From Meridianimarinicoccus zhengii (GTDB lineage Bacteria; Pseudomonadota; Alphaproteobacteria; Rhodobacterales; Rhodobacteraceae): a DNA stretch of 64,000 bases. The translations under genes and the position numbers were made by a program. The stretch covers positions 62,001 to 126,000 of the forward strand of contig NZ_QDFI01000001.1 of the NCBI RefSeq assembly GCF_003254465.1, read 5' to 3'. Of this stretch, positions 42,992 to 51,803 are shown piece by piece (position 1 is the first letter of the stretch; every line of letters starts with the position of its first letter). The notes beneath the pieces were generated by a model. The model worked only from the letters and a program-made list of their open reading frames with translations, searched no databases and was not told the origin of the DNA.

Positions 42992-43750
42992 ATGGCAGCA
43001 CCGGGTCTGTTTTCGCTGGCGGGGAAACGCGCGCTCATCACCGGATCGTCGCAGGGCATCGGTTTCGCGCTGGCGCAGGGTCTGGCGGAGGCCGGGGCCG
43101 GGATTGTGCTGAACGGGCGGGATGCAGGCAGGCTTGCCGCCGCAGCCGCCCGGATCGTGGATGCGCGGACCCTTGTCTTCGACGTGACCGACCATGATGC
43201 GGTGCGCACCGCCGTGGACGGGTTCGAGGCGGATCACGGGCCCATCGACATCCTCATCAACAACGCGGGGATGCAGCATCGCACCACGCTGGAGGATTTC
43301 CCTGCCGACGCGTTCGAGCGCCTGTTGCAGACCAATGTGGCCAGCGTGTTCCATGTCGGACAGGCCGTCGCGCGCCACATGATCGTACGCGGTCAGGGCA
43401 AGATCATCAACATCGCCAGCGTCCAGAGCGCGCTCGCCCGTCCGGGGATCGCGCCCTACACGGCGACCAAGGGCGCCGTGGCCAACCTGACCAAGGGCAT
43501 GGCGACCGACTGGGCGCGCCACGGGCTGCAATGCAATGCGATCGCGCCCGGCTATTTCGACACGCCGCTGAACGCAGCACTCGTGGCCGACCCGGAGTTC
43601 TCCGCATGGCTGGAAAAGCGCACCCCGGCAGGGCGCTGGGGGCGGGTCGAGGAACTTGTCGGCGCGGCGGTGTTCCTGTCGTCGGACGCGTCCAGCTTCG
43701 TCAACGGACATACCTTGTTCGTGGACGGTGGCATCACGGCGAGCCTGTGA
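42992..43750 (+). CDS. SDR oxidoreductase, gluconate 5-dehydrogenase-like
   Basis: The 252-residue short-chain dehydrogenase has the TGSSQGIG cofactor loop, NNAG, the catalytic Ser in NIASVQSALA, YTATK (Tyr and Lys) and APGYFDTPLN. The GMQHRTTLEDF segment is typical of IdnO/Gno, which reduces 5-ketogluconate to gluconate. This complements the IdnD-like enzyme encoded at 40,897. An ACGGAGAAAG ribosome-binding site supports the ATG at 42992. Confidence 0.88.
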   Translation: MAAPGLFSLAGKRALITGSSQGIGFALAQGLAEAGAGIVLNGRDAGRLAAAAARIVDARTLVFDVTDHDAVRTAVDGFEADHGPIDILINNAGMQHRTTLEDFPADAFERLLQTNVASVFHVGQAVARHMIVRGQGKIINIASVQSALARPGIAPYTATKGAVANLTKGMATDWARHGLQCNAIAPGYFDTPLNAALVADPEFSAWLEKRTPAGRWGRVEELVGAAVFLSSDASSFVNGHTLFVDGGITASL

Positions 43751-43814
43751 CCATGGCCGTGACGCGCCGCGGCGGAGCCGATAGCATGCCGCCGCGACAA
43801 GAAGGGATCGTGAC

Positions 43815-44702
43815 ATGAGCCAGAGCATCGCATTGATCGGCGCGGGCGCGATGGGCGGCGCGATCGGCACCCGCCTTCTGGAAACGGGCAGCCGCCTGAC
43901 GGTCTTCGACCTCGATCCCGCGAAGGTGGCGGCACTGGTCGACAAGGGCGCAACCGCGGCAAGCAGCGCCGCCGAGGCTGCGCGCGGGGCCTCGGCCGTC
44001 ATCACCAGCCTGAACGCTGCACGCATCGTCGAGCTGGCCGCGTTCGGCAGGGAAGGCATCGGCGACGGCGCGGCCCCCGGAACGCTGATCATCGACATGT
44101 CATCCATCGATCCGGAATCCACGCGGGATTTCGCGCGCAAGGCCGCGGAAAAGGGGCTGGCCTGGGTCGACAGCCCGCTCTCCGGTGGCGCGCCCAAGGC
44201 GCTGACAGGGGAACTGACGCTCATGATGGGCGGTGCCGCGGCGGATGTGGCCCGCGCGCAGGAGGTGCTGAAGGGCATTGCCGCCAACATGACCCGCATG
44301 GGCGGGCCGGGCGCCGGGCAGACGACGAAGATCATCAACCAGGTGCTTTGCGGCTTGGGCTTTCTCGCAGTGGCGGAGGCCACGCAACTGGCGTTGGACG
44401 CCGGTGTGGATGCCGCGATGATCCCGGTCGCGTTGAAAGGCGGTCGGGCCGACAGCGCGCTTTTGCAGGAATACATGCCGCGCATGGCCAGCAAGGATTA
44501 TCGCCGCACCGGACGGATCGACAACATGGTGAAGGATCTCGGGATGGCCGCGGACCTGTCGCGCCAGACCGGGACCGCCATGCCCATGACCGCGCTCTGC
44601 GCCGAGATTCACCGGATGCTGACCGCTGCCGGTCTGGGGGGCGAGGACCAGGCAGCCGTCATGGAATTCTTCAAGGGCGCCGGAAAGGATGCAATCCCAT
44701 GA
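43815..44702 (+). CDS. 3-hydroxyisobutyrate dehydrogenase-family protein (GarR-like)
   Basis: The 295-residue beta-hydroxyacid dehydrogenase has the cofactor loop GAGAMGGAIG, the substrate loop DSPLSGGAPKALTGELTLMMGG, and the catalytic Lys in GAGQTTKIINQVL. Relatives reduce tartronate semialdehyde (GarR/GlxR) or act on 3-hydroxyisobutyrate, and the operon favours a sugar-acid substrate. A GC hairpin (43,768-43,796) without T-tract precedes it, and its stop overlaps the next start (ATGA). Confidence 0.9.
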   Translation: MSQSIALIGAGAMGGAIGTRLLETGSRLTVFDLDPAKVAALVDKGATAASSAAEAARGASAVITSLNAARIVELAAFGREGIGDGAAPGTLIIDMSSIDPESTRDFARKAAEKGLAWVDSPLSGGAPKALTGELTLMMGGAAADVARAQEVLKGIAANMTRMGGPGAGQTTKIINQVLCGLGFLAVAEATQLALDAGVDAAMIPVALKGGRADSALLQEYMPRMASKDYRRTGRIDNMVKDLGMAADLSRQTGTAMPMTALCAEIHRMLTAAGLGGEDQAAVMEFFKGAGKDAIP

Positions 44703-45031
44703 TCACGCGTTTCGCCCTGTTCGAGGGCACAGTCAGACCAGGCCGGACAGACGCGTTTCGCGCGGCAGTGCAGGAACGACTCGTGCCGCTCTGGACGCAG
44801 TTCACCGGGAACACGGACGTGCGCGTCATGTTCAGCGTGGAACGGGACGACGGCGCGCCGGAGTTTCCCCTGATCCTCGCCATCAGCTATCCCGACCGGG
44901 CAACGATGGACGCGGCGCTGGGATGCCCGGCGCGTTTTGCGTCGAGGGATGTGACCGGCGAGATCGTGGCGGAGTTCTTCGACGGGCGCATTCATCACCA
45001 TGTCACGAACCTGCACGTCTTCCCGAGCTAG
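44699..45031 (+). CDS. Small dimeric alpha-beta barrel-like protein
   Basis: The 110-residue protein (MITRFALFEGTVRPGRTDAF, LVPLWTQFTGNTDVRVMFSV, FPLILAISYPDRATMDAALG, FDGRIHHHVTNLHVF) has the size and pattern of EthD/Dabb ferredoxin-like domains. These often act as small isomerases, decyclases or chaperone-like partners in catabolic operons. It is translationally coupled to the GarR-like gene. Function unassigned. Confidence 0.65.
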   Translation: MITRFALFEGTVRPGRTDAFRAAVQERLVPLWTQFTGNTDVRVMFSVERDDGAPEFPLILAISYPDRATMDAALGCPARFASRDVTGEIVAEFFDGRIHHHVTNLHVFPS

Positions 45032-45288
45032 GAACCCTGGTCCGGTGTCGCAGCCGTCGCGCCCGCGGTTTCAGGGTTGCCCGTGAGGGCGAAAACGAAA
45101 ATGCATGGCAGAGGTCTCGAAGCGGGGAAGGCCCGAATCATGGCGCTGGAAGGGTTCCACCCTGCCGAAGGACGCGCCGTGGCCGCCGCGCGGTCGGGGC
45201 GTTCCGACAGCCGAGGCAATCTTGCGGGACCGGCGGGGGCCGGCGCTTCTGGTCATGTTCCCGCACAGGCGCATAGGGGGGCGCTGTC

Positions 45289-45807
45289 ATGAACGGGCGA
45301 TTCGTGGTGATGGGCGTGTCGGGTTGTGGAAAGTCCCATATCGGGCGCGACTTTGCCCGCGTGATCGGCGCGCGATTTTTCGACGGCGATGACCTGCACC
45401 CGCGGGCGAATGTCGAGAAGATGGCCCGCGGCGTGGCGCTGGTTGACTCGGATCGCGCGCCGTGGCTCGAACGGATCGGCGGTACCCTGCGGCACCCCGG
45501 CACCGTCGTGGCCTGTTCCGCGCTGCGGCGGCATTACCGCGACGCGATCTGCGATGCCGCGGGTGCGCCGGTGACCTTCCTGTTCCTGAAGGGTCGCCGC
45601 GACGTGTTGTTGTCGCGGATGGCATTGCGGGCCGGGCATTTCATGCCGGTTTCGCTGCTCGATAGCCAGCTCGCGACACTGGAGGTCCCCGGTCGGGACG
45701 AAAGATGCGTGACGGCGGATATCGACGCGCCGCCGCAGGCCATCGTCGCGGCCTTCCTGTCGGGGCTGATGGGGGCAACCGCCGACGCGCGCGACGATGA
45801 CTTATAG
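45289..45807 (+). CDS. gntK: Gluconokinase
   Basis: The 172-residue P-loop kinase has Walker A GVSGCGKSHIG, the family DGDDLHPRANVEKMARG segment, CSALRRHYRD, FLFLKGRRDVLLSRMALRAGHFMP and LLDSQLATLE, all diagnostic of GntK. It phosphorylates gluconate to 6-phosphogluconate for the Entner-Doudoroff or pentose phosphate route. This makes gluconate the point where the surrounding idonate, ketogluconate and lactone enzymes converge. About 250 bases with no recognisable gene precede it. Confidence 0.95.
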   Translation: MNGRFVVMGVSGCGKSHIGRDFARVIGARFFDGDDLHPRANVEKMARGVALVDSDRAPWLERIGGTLRHPGTVVACSALRRHYRDAICDAAGAPVTFLFLKGRRDVLLSRMALRAGHFMPVSLLDSQLATLEVPGRDERCVTADIDAPPQAIVAAFLSGLMGATADARDDDL

Positions 45808-45944
45808 CTTGGTGTGCGCCTTCGGCCGCAAGTTCCGGCCGGCCAATGGGCAGCACCGAATGGCCCGGAGCAGTTGTAGACTAGCCGGCCATATCGGCCC
45901 CTGAACGGAGGTAAACAGAATGGAATGCGATTTTGCCTTGACGA

Positions 45945-45960
45945 ATGGTATCGATACCAT
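45945..45960. promoter_or_regulatory. LacI-type operator palindrome 3 in the ABC promoter
   Basis: ATGGTATCGATACCAT is a perfect 16-bp palindrome. It falls between a TTGACG -35-like hexamer at 45,938 and a weak TAAGCT -10 at 45,960, upstream of the ABC operon. A regulator bound here would block the promoter. The LacI-family protein encoded at the end of the same block is the best candidate. Confidence 0.75.
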
Positions 45961-45998
45961 AAGCTTTCAACCAGCTTCGGACTGACCGGGAGGATGTC

Positions 45999-46766
45999 AT
46001 GACAGCCAACAGGAAACCGGTGATCTCCATGCGCGGGATCACCAAGCGCTTTGGCGGCGTCGTGGCGCTCGACGGGGTCGATCTCGATGCCTATGCGGGC
46101 GAGGTTCTGGCCATCGTCGGGGACAATGGCGCGGGAAAATCAACGCTCATCAAGATCCTGACCGGGGTCTACCAGCCGACGACGGGTCATGTCGAACTGG
46201 ACGGCAAGCGCTTCACCATGGCCGACCATTCCGACGCCATCGCCAACGGGATCGACGCGGTCTACCAGAATCTCGCTATCGCCGACCACTTGACGCCCGC
46301 CCAGAACCTGTTCCTCGGGGCGGAACTGACGCGCAGTTATCTAGGCATGAACATCCTCGACAACGCGCGCATGGAGCGGGAGGCGACCGAGGTGCTGCGG
46401 ACCCGACTGGGCGTTGAGTTGCGCGACATGAACGTGCTGACCGAAAGCCTGTCAGGCGGCCAGCGCCAGGCCGTCGCCATCGCCCGCGCCGTCCGGCACA
46501 AGGATCTGCGCGTGCTGGTGATGGACGAACCGACCGCGGCGCTCGGCCCGCAGGAAACCGCAAGGACACTGAGCCTGATCAAGGCCCTGCGCGACCAGGG
46601 GCTGGCCGTGATCGTCATATCGCACTCGCTCGACGATGTGTTCGAGATCTCGGACCGAATCCATATCCAGCGCCGCGGCACCTGTGCCGGCGTTGTCGAA
46701 ACCGCAGATGTCACCGTCGAAGACGTTCTTGGCCTGATCACGGGCGCCAGGGCGACCGCGGCCTGA
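45999..46766 (+). CDS. Sugar ABC transporter ATP-binding protein
   Basis: The 255-residue protein is a single ABC domain: Walker A GDNGAGKST, signature SLSGGQRQA, Walker B VLVMDEPTAALGP and switch His in VISHSLDDV. It belongs to the CUT2 class but is one domain, like FrcA, rather than the double-domain RbsA. It powers the permease encoded 14 bases downstream. Confidence 0.93.
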   Translation: MTANRKPVISMRGITKRFGGVVALDGVDLDAYAGEVLAIVGDNGAGKSTLIKILTGVYQPTTGHVELDGKRFTMADHSDAIANGIDAVYQNLAIADHLTPAQNLFLGAELTRSYLGMNILDNARMEREATEVLRTRLGVELRDMNVLTESLSGGQRQAVAIARAVRHKDLRVLVMDEPTAALGPQETARTLSLIKALRDQGLAVIVISHSLDDVFEISDRIHIQRRGTCAGVVETADVTVEDVLGLITGARATAA

Positions 46767-46780
46767 AGGGATCCATACAG

Positions 46781-47917
46781 ATGTCAACCGCCACCACCGC
46801 CTCGGCGTCCGCACGCCCCAACGGATTCATCGCCCGGATCGAACCCTATATGGGTGTGCTCGGCCCGCTCGTGATGATCGTGATGATCGCGCTGTTCATG
46901 GGCGTGTTCGAACCGGCCCGCTATTTCCGCCTGTCCAACATGAACCAGATCCTGCTGGACGCGGCGCTCTACATGCCGATGGCGATGGCGATGACCTTCG
47001 TCATCACCCAGCGCGGCATCGACCTGTCCATCGGCTCCGTGGCGGCGCTGTCCGCGATCATCATCGCGTTCCTGATGAAGCAATACGGCTTTCCGGCCTG
47101 GGTCTGCGTGTTCATCGCGCTGGGCCTTGGGGGAACGATGGGGCTTATCAACGGCCTTGTCATCACCCGGCTCAAGGTTCCGGACCTGATCGGCACGCTG
47201 GCGATGGATCTGGTCTATCGCGGCTTCGCGCTGGTTCTTGCCAAAGGCCTCGTCCTAGCACGGTTCCCGGATCTCATAACGGAAATCGGCCGCGGCCAGA
47301 TGTTCGGTATCCTGCCCACGCCTGTGGTGATCGGTCTGATCACGATGGTTGCGGGCTATTTCCTGCTGCGCACCACCCATTTCGGCCGCTACACCATCGC
47401 CATCGGGTCGAACCCCGAAGCGTCGGAGATGACCGGCGTGTCGGTGGACCGGCACAAGGTCTATGCCTACACGCTGATGGGGGCCATGGCGGCGCTGGCC
47501 GGGCTGATGCTGCTGGGCAAGCTCAACGCGATCCAGGCGACTTCCGCGCCCTATTTCAACCTGCACGTCATCGCGGCCGTCGTGGTCGGCGGCACATCGC
47601 TCTTTGGCGGGCGCCCGTCCATCGTCGGCTCGCTCGCGGGTGTGCTGCTGCTGTCGATGATGATCAACGCGCTCGTCACCCTGCGGATCGAGTTCTTCTG
47701 GCAATCGGTCGCGTCGGGCGTGGTCATCATCCTGTCGGTCGCGGCGTATGCCTTTCTGCAGAAGAAGGACCGCGACGGGGCTGCATCGCTTTCCGCCGCG
47801 CTGGCCAATCCGGACAACCGGAAGATCCTGTCGCTGGTCCTGACCTTCGCGGCAATCCTTGCGGCCCTGTTCGCCATTGGAGCGGTTCTTGCGACCCCAC
47901 CGGGGGCGAGCGGCTGA
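46781..47917 (+). CDS. Sugar ABC transporter permease (RbsC-type)
   Basis: The 378-residue membrane protein has 9-10 hydrophobic segments and the RbsC-family signatures TQRGIDLSIGSVAALSA, RLKVPDLIGTLA, YTIAIGSNPEASEMTGV and VVVGGTSLFGGRPSIVGS. After the usual end (AYAFLQKKDRD) it has an additional polar stretch and one more C-terminal helix (LSLVLTFAAILAALFAIGAV), which is unusual. It forms the channel of the ABC importer with the ATPase and the binding protein. Confidence 0.93.
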   Translation: MSTATTASASARPNGFIARIEPYMGVLGPLVMIVMIALFMGVFEPARYFRLSNMNQILLDAALYMPMAMAMTFVITQRGIDLSIGSVAALSAIIIAFLMKQYGFPAWVCVFIALGLGGTMGLINGLVITRLKVPDLIGTLAMDLVYRGFALVLAKGLVLARFPDLITEIGRGQMFGILPTPVVIGLITMVAGYFLLRTTHFGRYTIAIGSNPEASEMTGVSVDRHKVYAYTLMGAMAALAGLMLLGKLNAIQATSAPYFNLHVIAAVVVGGTSLFGGRPSIVGSLAGVLLLSMMINALVTLRIEFFWQSVASGVVIILSVAAYAFLQKKDRDGAASLSAALANPDNRKILSLVLTFAAILAALFAIGAVLATPPGASG

Positions 47918-47959
47918 CGCAAGGCGGACGACACACAGTTCACCAAGGGAGGACGACAC

Positions 47960-49111
47960 ATGAAACCGACGACACGCATAGGGCTTTGGGGCCTCGCCCC
48001 GGCGCTTGCCCTGACCGCGGGAATGGTCTGGGCCGACGGGCATCTGCCGCTCGTGACCCTGCCCGATGACAGCGAACGCGACTACTGGCTGCCCAGCCAG
48101 GTTAACGAACCCGGAACACTCGAAGCGTTGCAGGCCGTCACGGGCGAGCCGGCGGCACAGTTCTCGGGCACGCTGGAGGGGCCGATCCAGATCGCGCTGA
48201 TCTATCCTTCGGCGGACACGTCGGATTTCTGGGCGCGAAACTACCTGGCGATGACCAAACGCCTGGACGAACTGGGGATTCCCTACGAGACCACGGAATT
48301 CGCCAGCCGCCAGATCGAACATTCGCTTCAGGCGACCTATGCGTCGCAGGTCGATCAGGACGCCGACATCTACGACTTCGTCATCTTCGGTCCCTCGGAA
48401 CTGGCCACGCAGGCCGACAATATCGACAAGCTGGCGGCCAACCCGGACCTGACGACCTTTGTCTGGGCGTTCCATACGCCGCTGCAATACCTCGAAAACC
48501 AACCGGCCAACTGGTTCGACTTCTCTTCCTCGCTGGGTGCGTCGGTGATGTGCGACTACATGCTGGAACGGCTGGGCAACGACGTGACCTATGCCATGAA
48601 CCGCGGCATTCCGGGCATCACCGACAACCAGCGCTCGGGCGAATGGGCGGCCTGCGTGGAGGAACGTGGCAACTGGACGATGGCCTATGAGCATTACGGC
48701 GAATACACCAACGAGGGCGGCTACGAGGGCACCTCGCTGATCCTGCAGGCCTATCCGGAAGCCACCGTGATCCACAACGCCAATACCGCCATGGCGATGG
48801 GCTCAGTCGAGGCGCAGGCCGCGGTCGATGCCACGGGTCGCGTCTTCTCGACCGGCTGGGGCGGGACCGGGCTGGAGCTTGACGCCATCCGCCGGGGCGA
48901 ACTTGACGCCACGCCGATGCGGATGGGTGACGATGTCGGTGCCGCCACGGCCGAAGCGATCCGTTACCATCTCGAAGGGCGCGCTGACGAACTGCCCTTC
49001 GTGTTCCTTGGTCGGATCACCGTGGCCCATGACCAGATGAGCGAGGACGAACTGGCCGCGCTGGAGCAGGAGGCATTCCGCTTCTCCGGCATCGAACCGC
49101 TGGAGCGCTGA
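47960..49111 (+). CDS. LuxP-like periplasmic binding protein of the ABC importer
   Basis: The 383-residue protein has an N-terminal signal region (GLAPALALTAGMVWA) and a type I periplasmic-binding fold. From memory, segments match LuxP of Vibrio closely: IYPSADTSDFWARN (LuxP YPxxxVSDYWxRN), STGWGGTGLELDAIRRGELD and PMRMGDDVGAATAEAIRYHL, and the AFRFSG end. The LuxP ligand residues Ser, Trp, Arg and Trp appear kept (Ser88, Trp91, Trp300, Arg321), but others (Gln77 and Asp267 of LuxP) seem replaced. In this operon it probably binds a sugar or sugar acid, and AI-2-like furanosyl ligands are a possibility. A search is needed to settle this. Confidence 0.7.
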   Translation: MKPTTRIGLWGLAPALALTAGMVWADGHLPLVTLPDDSERDYWLPSQVNEPGTLEALQAVTGEPAAQFSGTLEGPIQIALIYPSADTSDFWARNYLAMTKRLDELGIPYETTEFASRQIEHSLQATYASQVDQDADIYDFVIFGPSELATQADNIDKLAANPDLTTFVWAFHTPLQYLENQPANWFDFSSSLGASVMCDYMLERLGNDVTYAMNRGIPGITDNQRSGEWAACVEERGNWTMAYEHYGEYTNEGGYEGTSLILQAYPEATVIHNANTAMAMGSVEAQAAVDATGRVFSTGWGGTGLELDAIRRGELDATPMRMGDDVGAATAEAIRYHLEGRADELPFVFLGRITVAHDQMSEDELAALEQEAFRFSGIEPLER

Positions 49112-49131
49112 GCGGCACTGAAACGAACCGC

Positions 49132-49160
49132 AGGGGCCGGGCGGCATGCCTGGCCCTTAT
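49132..49160 (+). terminator. Possible terminator after the ABC operon
   Basis: AGGGGCCGGGC (49,132-49,142) can pair with GCCTGGCCCTT (49,148-49,158) through 11 positions, including two G-T pairs, followed by only a short TTAT. It lies about 20 bases after the binding-protein stop. Partial termination before the lacI-type gene is plausible. Confidence 0.45.
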
Positions 49161-49347
49161 CGGACTTGCGGCGCGGGCGCCGGTTTGCCGCGCTGGACAG
49201 TATTTGTGGAAAGTGGAACAACCTGCGGCATCACGCGTTCCGGTAACCGCAACCTGTCGGATGGACAGGACTTCGTTTCATCCATCTTTCCGGGACAGAC
49301 GCCATTTTACGCCCGGTGCGGCCCGGTCAGGACGATAAAGGCACAGG

Positions 49348-50376
49348 ATGCAGCGCTCGGTCAAAATGAAGGACGTCGCGCGTGCCGCGGGCGTATCGGT
49401 CATGACCGTCAGCCGTGCGTTTCGCAAGGATGCCTCGGTCCGGCAGGAAACCCGCGATGCGATCCTGAAAGTGGCCGAGGATCTGGGCTATGTCTTCGAC
49501 AGCACGGCGGCGAACCTGCGTTCGCAGCGCACCGGCTTCGTCGCCGTCACGATCCCCTCGATCAACAACGCGAACTTCGCCGACACCATTGCGGGTCTTT
49601 CCGATGTCCTGTCGGGCGAGGGGCTGCAGGTGCTGCTGGCATACACCAATTACGACGTGGCGCAGGAAGAGCGTGCGATCGAGCAATTGTTGCGCCGCCG
49701 CCCCGAGGCCATCGTAGTGACGGGGGGCAGACACACCGCACGCGGCAGGCGGCTTCTGGAGGGTGCGGGCATTCCCGTGATCGAGGCGTGGGATTTGCCC
49801 GCGGAGCCGGTCGACCATGTCGTGGGGTTTTCCAATGCCGCGACGATGGAAACGATGGTCGATCATCTCGTGGCGCAGGGCCACGAGCGCATCGCGTTCA
49901 TCGGGGGTGACGTCGATGCCGATACCCGCGGCGCGGACCGCCGCCGCGGGTTCATGGCGGCCATGGCGGCGCACGGTCTCGCCTGTGCCCGCCTGATAGA
50001 AGCCGGTCCGCCGCCGATCTCCATGCGCGAAGGGGCGCGGGCGATGGCGCGGCTGATCGCGCTGCATCCCGATACGCAGGCCGTCGTGTGCGTCTCGGAC
50101 CTGTCAGCCTTCGGCGCGCTGACGGAATGCCAGCGGCGCGGGCTGCGCGTGCCGCAGGACATGGCGGTGGCGGGATTCGGCGCCTACGAGATCGCCAGCA
50201 TTTGCGTGCCGACTTTGACGACGGTCAACCCGTTCTCCCGTCGGATCGGCGAGGAGATCGCGCGCCTGATTCTCGAGGCGCGCAAGACACCCGCCGGCCG
50301 CCAATTGCGCAGGATCGCCCCCGAACTCGTCGTCGCCGGCTCCACCGACCAGCAGTCCGACGCGGGCGGCGGGTGA
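49348..50376 (+). CDS. LacI-family transcriptional regulator
   Basis: The 342-residue protein has an N-terminal LacI helix-turn-helix (VKMKDVARAAGVSVMTVSRAF), the hinge YVFDSTAANLRSQRTGFVAV and a periplasmic-binding-like effector domain. The sequence is closest in style to GntR/IdnR gluconate regulators. It closes the gluconate/idonate block, and the three LacI-type palindromes at 39,224, 42,921 and 45,945 are its likely targets. Effector is inferred to be gluconate, a ketogluconate or 6-phosphogluconate. Confidence 0.9.
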   Translation: MQRSVKMKDVARAAGVSVMTVSRAFRKDASVRQETRDAILKVAEDLGYVFDSTAANLRSQRTGFVAVTIPSINNANFADTIAGLSDVLSGEGLQVLLAYTNYDVAQEERAIEQLLRRRPEAIVVTGGRHTARGRRLLEGAGIPVIEAWDLPAEPVDHVVGFSNAATMETMVDHLVAQGHERIAFIGGDVDADTRGADRRRGFMAAMAAHGLACARLIEAGPPPISMREGARAMARLIALHPDTQAVVCVSDLSAFGALTECQRRGLRVPQDMAVAGFGAYEIASICVPTLTTVNPFSRRIGEEIARLILEARKTPAGRQLRRIAPELVVAGSTDQQSDAGGG

Positions 50377-50640
50377 CACGGACATGCCGCCGATAGACCC
50401 ATGCCCGCGGACCTGTGCCGGTTCACGGGTCGTCCGGCAGCCGCCCAGGCAAACGGATACCTGAGCAAGTCCCGACAGTTGCGTTTCGCGGCACCGGCAG
50501 GCGCCGACCCGCGTTTCCCGCATGCGCCCCAAAGATGCCGCGATTCAGCCGTCGTCGAAGCCACGCGGCGGGGTGCTGACCCTGTGCCGACAACAACAGG
50601 CACGCACGATTGCGACAGGGGCGGATGCCCCCCAAAGGAA

Positions 50641-50681
50641 TTGACAGGCGCATGCCGTCTCCATAACCTACCAAATGGTAG
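50641..50681 (+). promoter_or_regulatory. Promoter and operator of the tctCBA operon
   Basis: TTGACA (50,641-50,646) and TAACCT (50,664-50,669), 17 bases apart, form a sigma-70-type promoter. It overlaps the palindrome CTACCAAATGGTAG (50,668-50,681). The 20-bp box TAACCTACYAAWTGGTAGAT recurs at 56,799 before the second operon, so both are likely bound by one repressor. The roughly 260 bases upstream, back to the LacI gene, hold no gene. Confidence 0.7.
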
Positions 50682-50697
50682 ATACGGAGGAGATACC

Positions 50698-51717
50698 ATG
50701 GATTTTCTGCGCAAGCTCGCGGTCGTCGCGGCCGCCGGCGCCCTTGCCGGGCCGGCCGCCGCACAGGACTATAGCTGGAAGCCCGACCGTCCGATCAACA
50801 TCATCGTCCCCTGGTCGGCTGGCGGATCGACCGACCAGGTCACCCGGGTCGTCGCGCCGATCCTGGAGGAGGCACTGGGGATCGAGGTTGTCGTGGTGAA
50901 CCAGCCCGGCGCGTCGGGATCGACCGGAACCAAGGCCGCGCTGGACGCGCCGCGGGATGGCTACACCTGGACCGCGAACGCGATCGCGAACAACGCGACC
51001 TACGCAGTGACGGGGCTGGTCGAAGATACCTCGATCGAGGATTACAGGATCTATCTGCACGTGGCCAACGTGCCCGTGGTCAGCGTCAACGCCGATGCGC
51101 CCTTTCAGACCTTCTCCGAGCTTCTCGAGGCGATGGAAAGCGGCTCGGTCACGGTCGGCACGGCCGGGGTGAACTCGTCGGGCGGGATGGCGCTGGCGGC
51201 GATCAAGGAAAGTGCCGAGGGCGACTTGCCCGGCGCGCGCATGATCACCTATGACGGCGGCAATCCGGCGGTGATCGCGGCGGCCAGCGGCGAGGTGCAG
51301 GTCACGACCCAGCTTGCCGTGGAACAGACCGAGATGATCCGGGCGGGACGCCTGCGCGCGCTGACCGTGCTGTCGGACAGGCCGCTGGAAGTCGAAGGGA
51401 TTGATCCGGTGCCGCCGATCACCGATTTCATGCCCAACTTCCACGTGGCGGCGGATTATTTCGGCGTGTTCATCCCCGTGGGCGCCCCGCAAGAGGTTTA
51501 TGACACGGTCGACCAGGTCTGGCAGGACCACGTCATGAACAGCCCGGAACTCAAGGCCTATGCCAACGACCGCGGTGCGGTCTTCGCGCCGAGCTATGGA
51601 CAGGATGCGCTGGATCAGGCGATGCCGGTGGTGATCGCCGAGGCCTGCGCCCGCGTCACCCGTGGCGAAGCGGTGATCGATCCCTCCGAGATCGGCATCG
51701 AGTGCCCGGCGGAATAA
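50698..51717 (+). CDS. TctC-family tripartite tricarboxylate transporter binding protein
   Basis: The 339-residue protein has a signal peptide (LAVVAAAGALAGPAAA) and the TctC/Bug fold: RPINIIVPWSAGGSTDQVTR, VVNQPGASGSTGTKAAL, GGNPAVIAAASGEVQVTTQL and RALTVLSD. A GGAGGAG ribosome-binding site fixes the ATG. The family binds carboxylates, including sugar acids, for the TctBA permease encoded next. Confidence 0.93.
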   Translation: MDFLRKLAVVAAAGALAGPAAAQDYSWKPDRPINIIVPWSAGGSTDQVTRVVAPILEEALGIEVVVVNQPGASGSTGTKAALDAPRDGYTWTANAIANNATYAVTGLVEDTSIEDYRIYLHVANVPVVSVNADAPFQTFSELLEAMESGSVTVGTAGVNSSGGMALAAIKESAEGDLPGARMITYDGGNPAVIAAASGEVQVTTQLAVEQTEMIRAGRLRALTVLSDRPLEVEGIDPVPPITDFMPNFHVAADYFGVFIPVGAPQEVYDTVDQVWQDHVMNSPELKAYANDRGAVFAPSYGQDALDQAMPVVIAEACARVTRGEAVIDPSEIGIECPAE

Positions 51718-51803
51718 GCCGTCGCTGAGGGGCAGGGCGCTTGTGTCCTGCCCGCCAAGGCAGAGCACCGGGTGGTGTCCCGGTACAGCAAACAGGTGAC
51801 TTC

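Noticed and set aside
43768-43796. GC hairpin before the GarR-like gene as a terminator
   Set aside because: An 8-bp perfect stem is present, but there is no T-tract and the flanking genes are co-oriented with related functions. It is kept only as a possible intercistronic stem.
45032-45288. Coding sequence between the small barrel-like gene and gntK
   Set aside because: Several frames are open, but none has a family motif, a good ribosome-binding site or a plausible composition.
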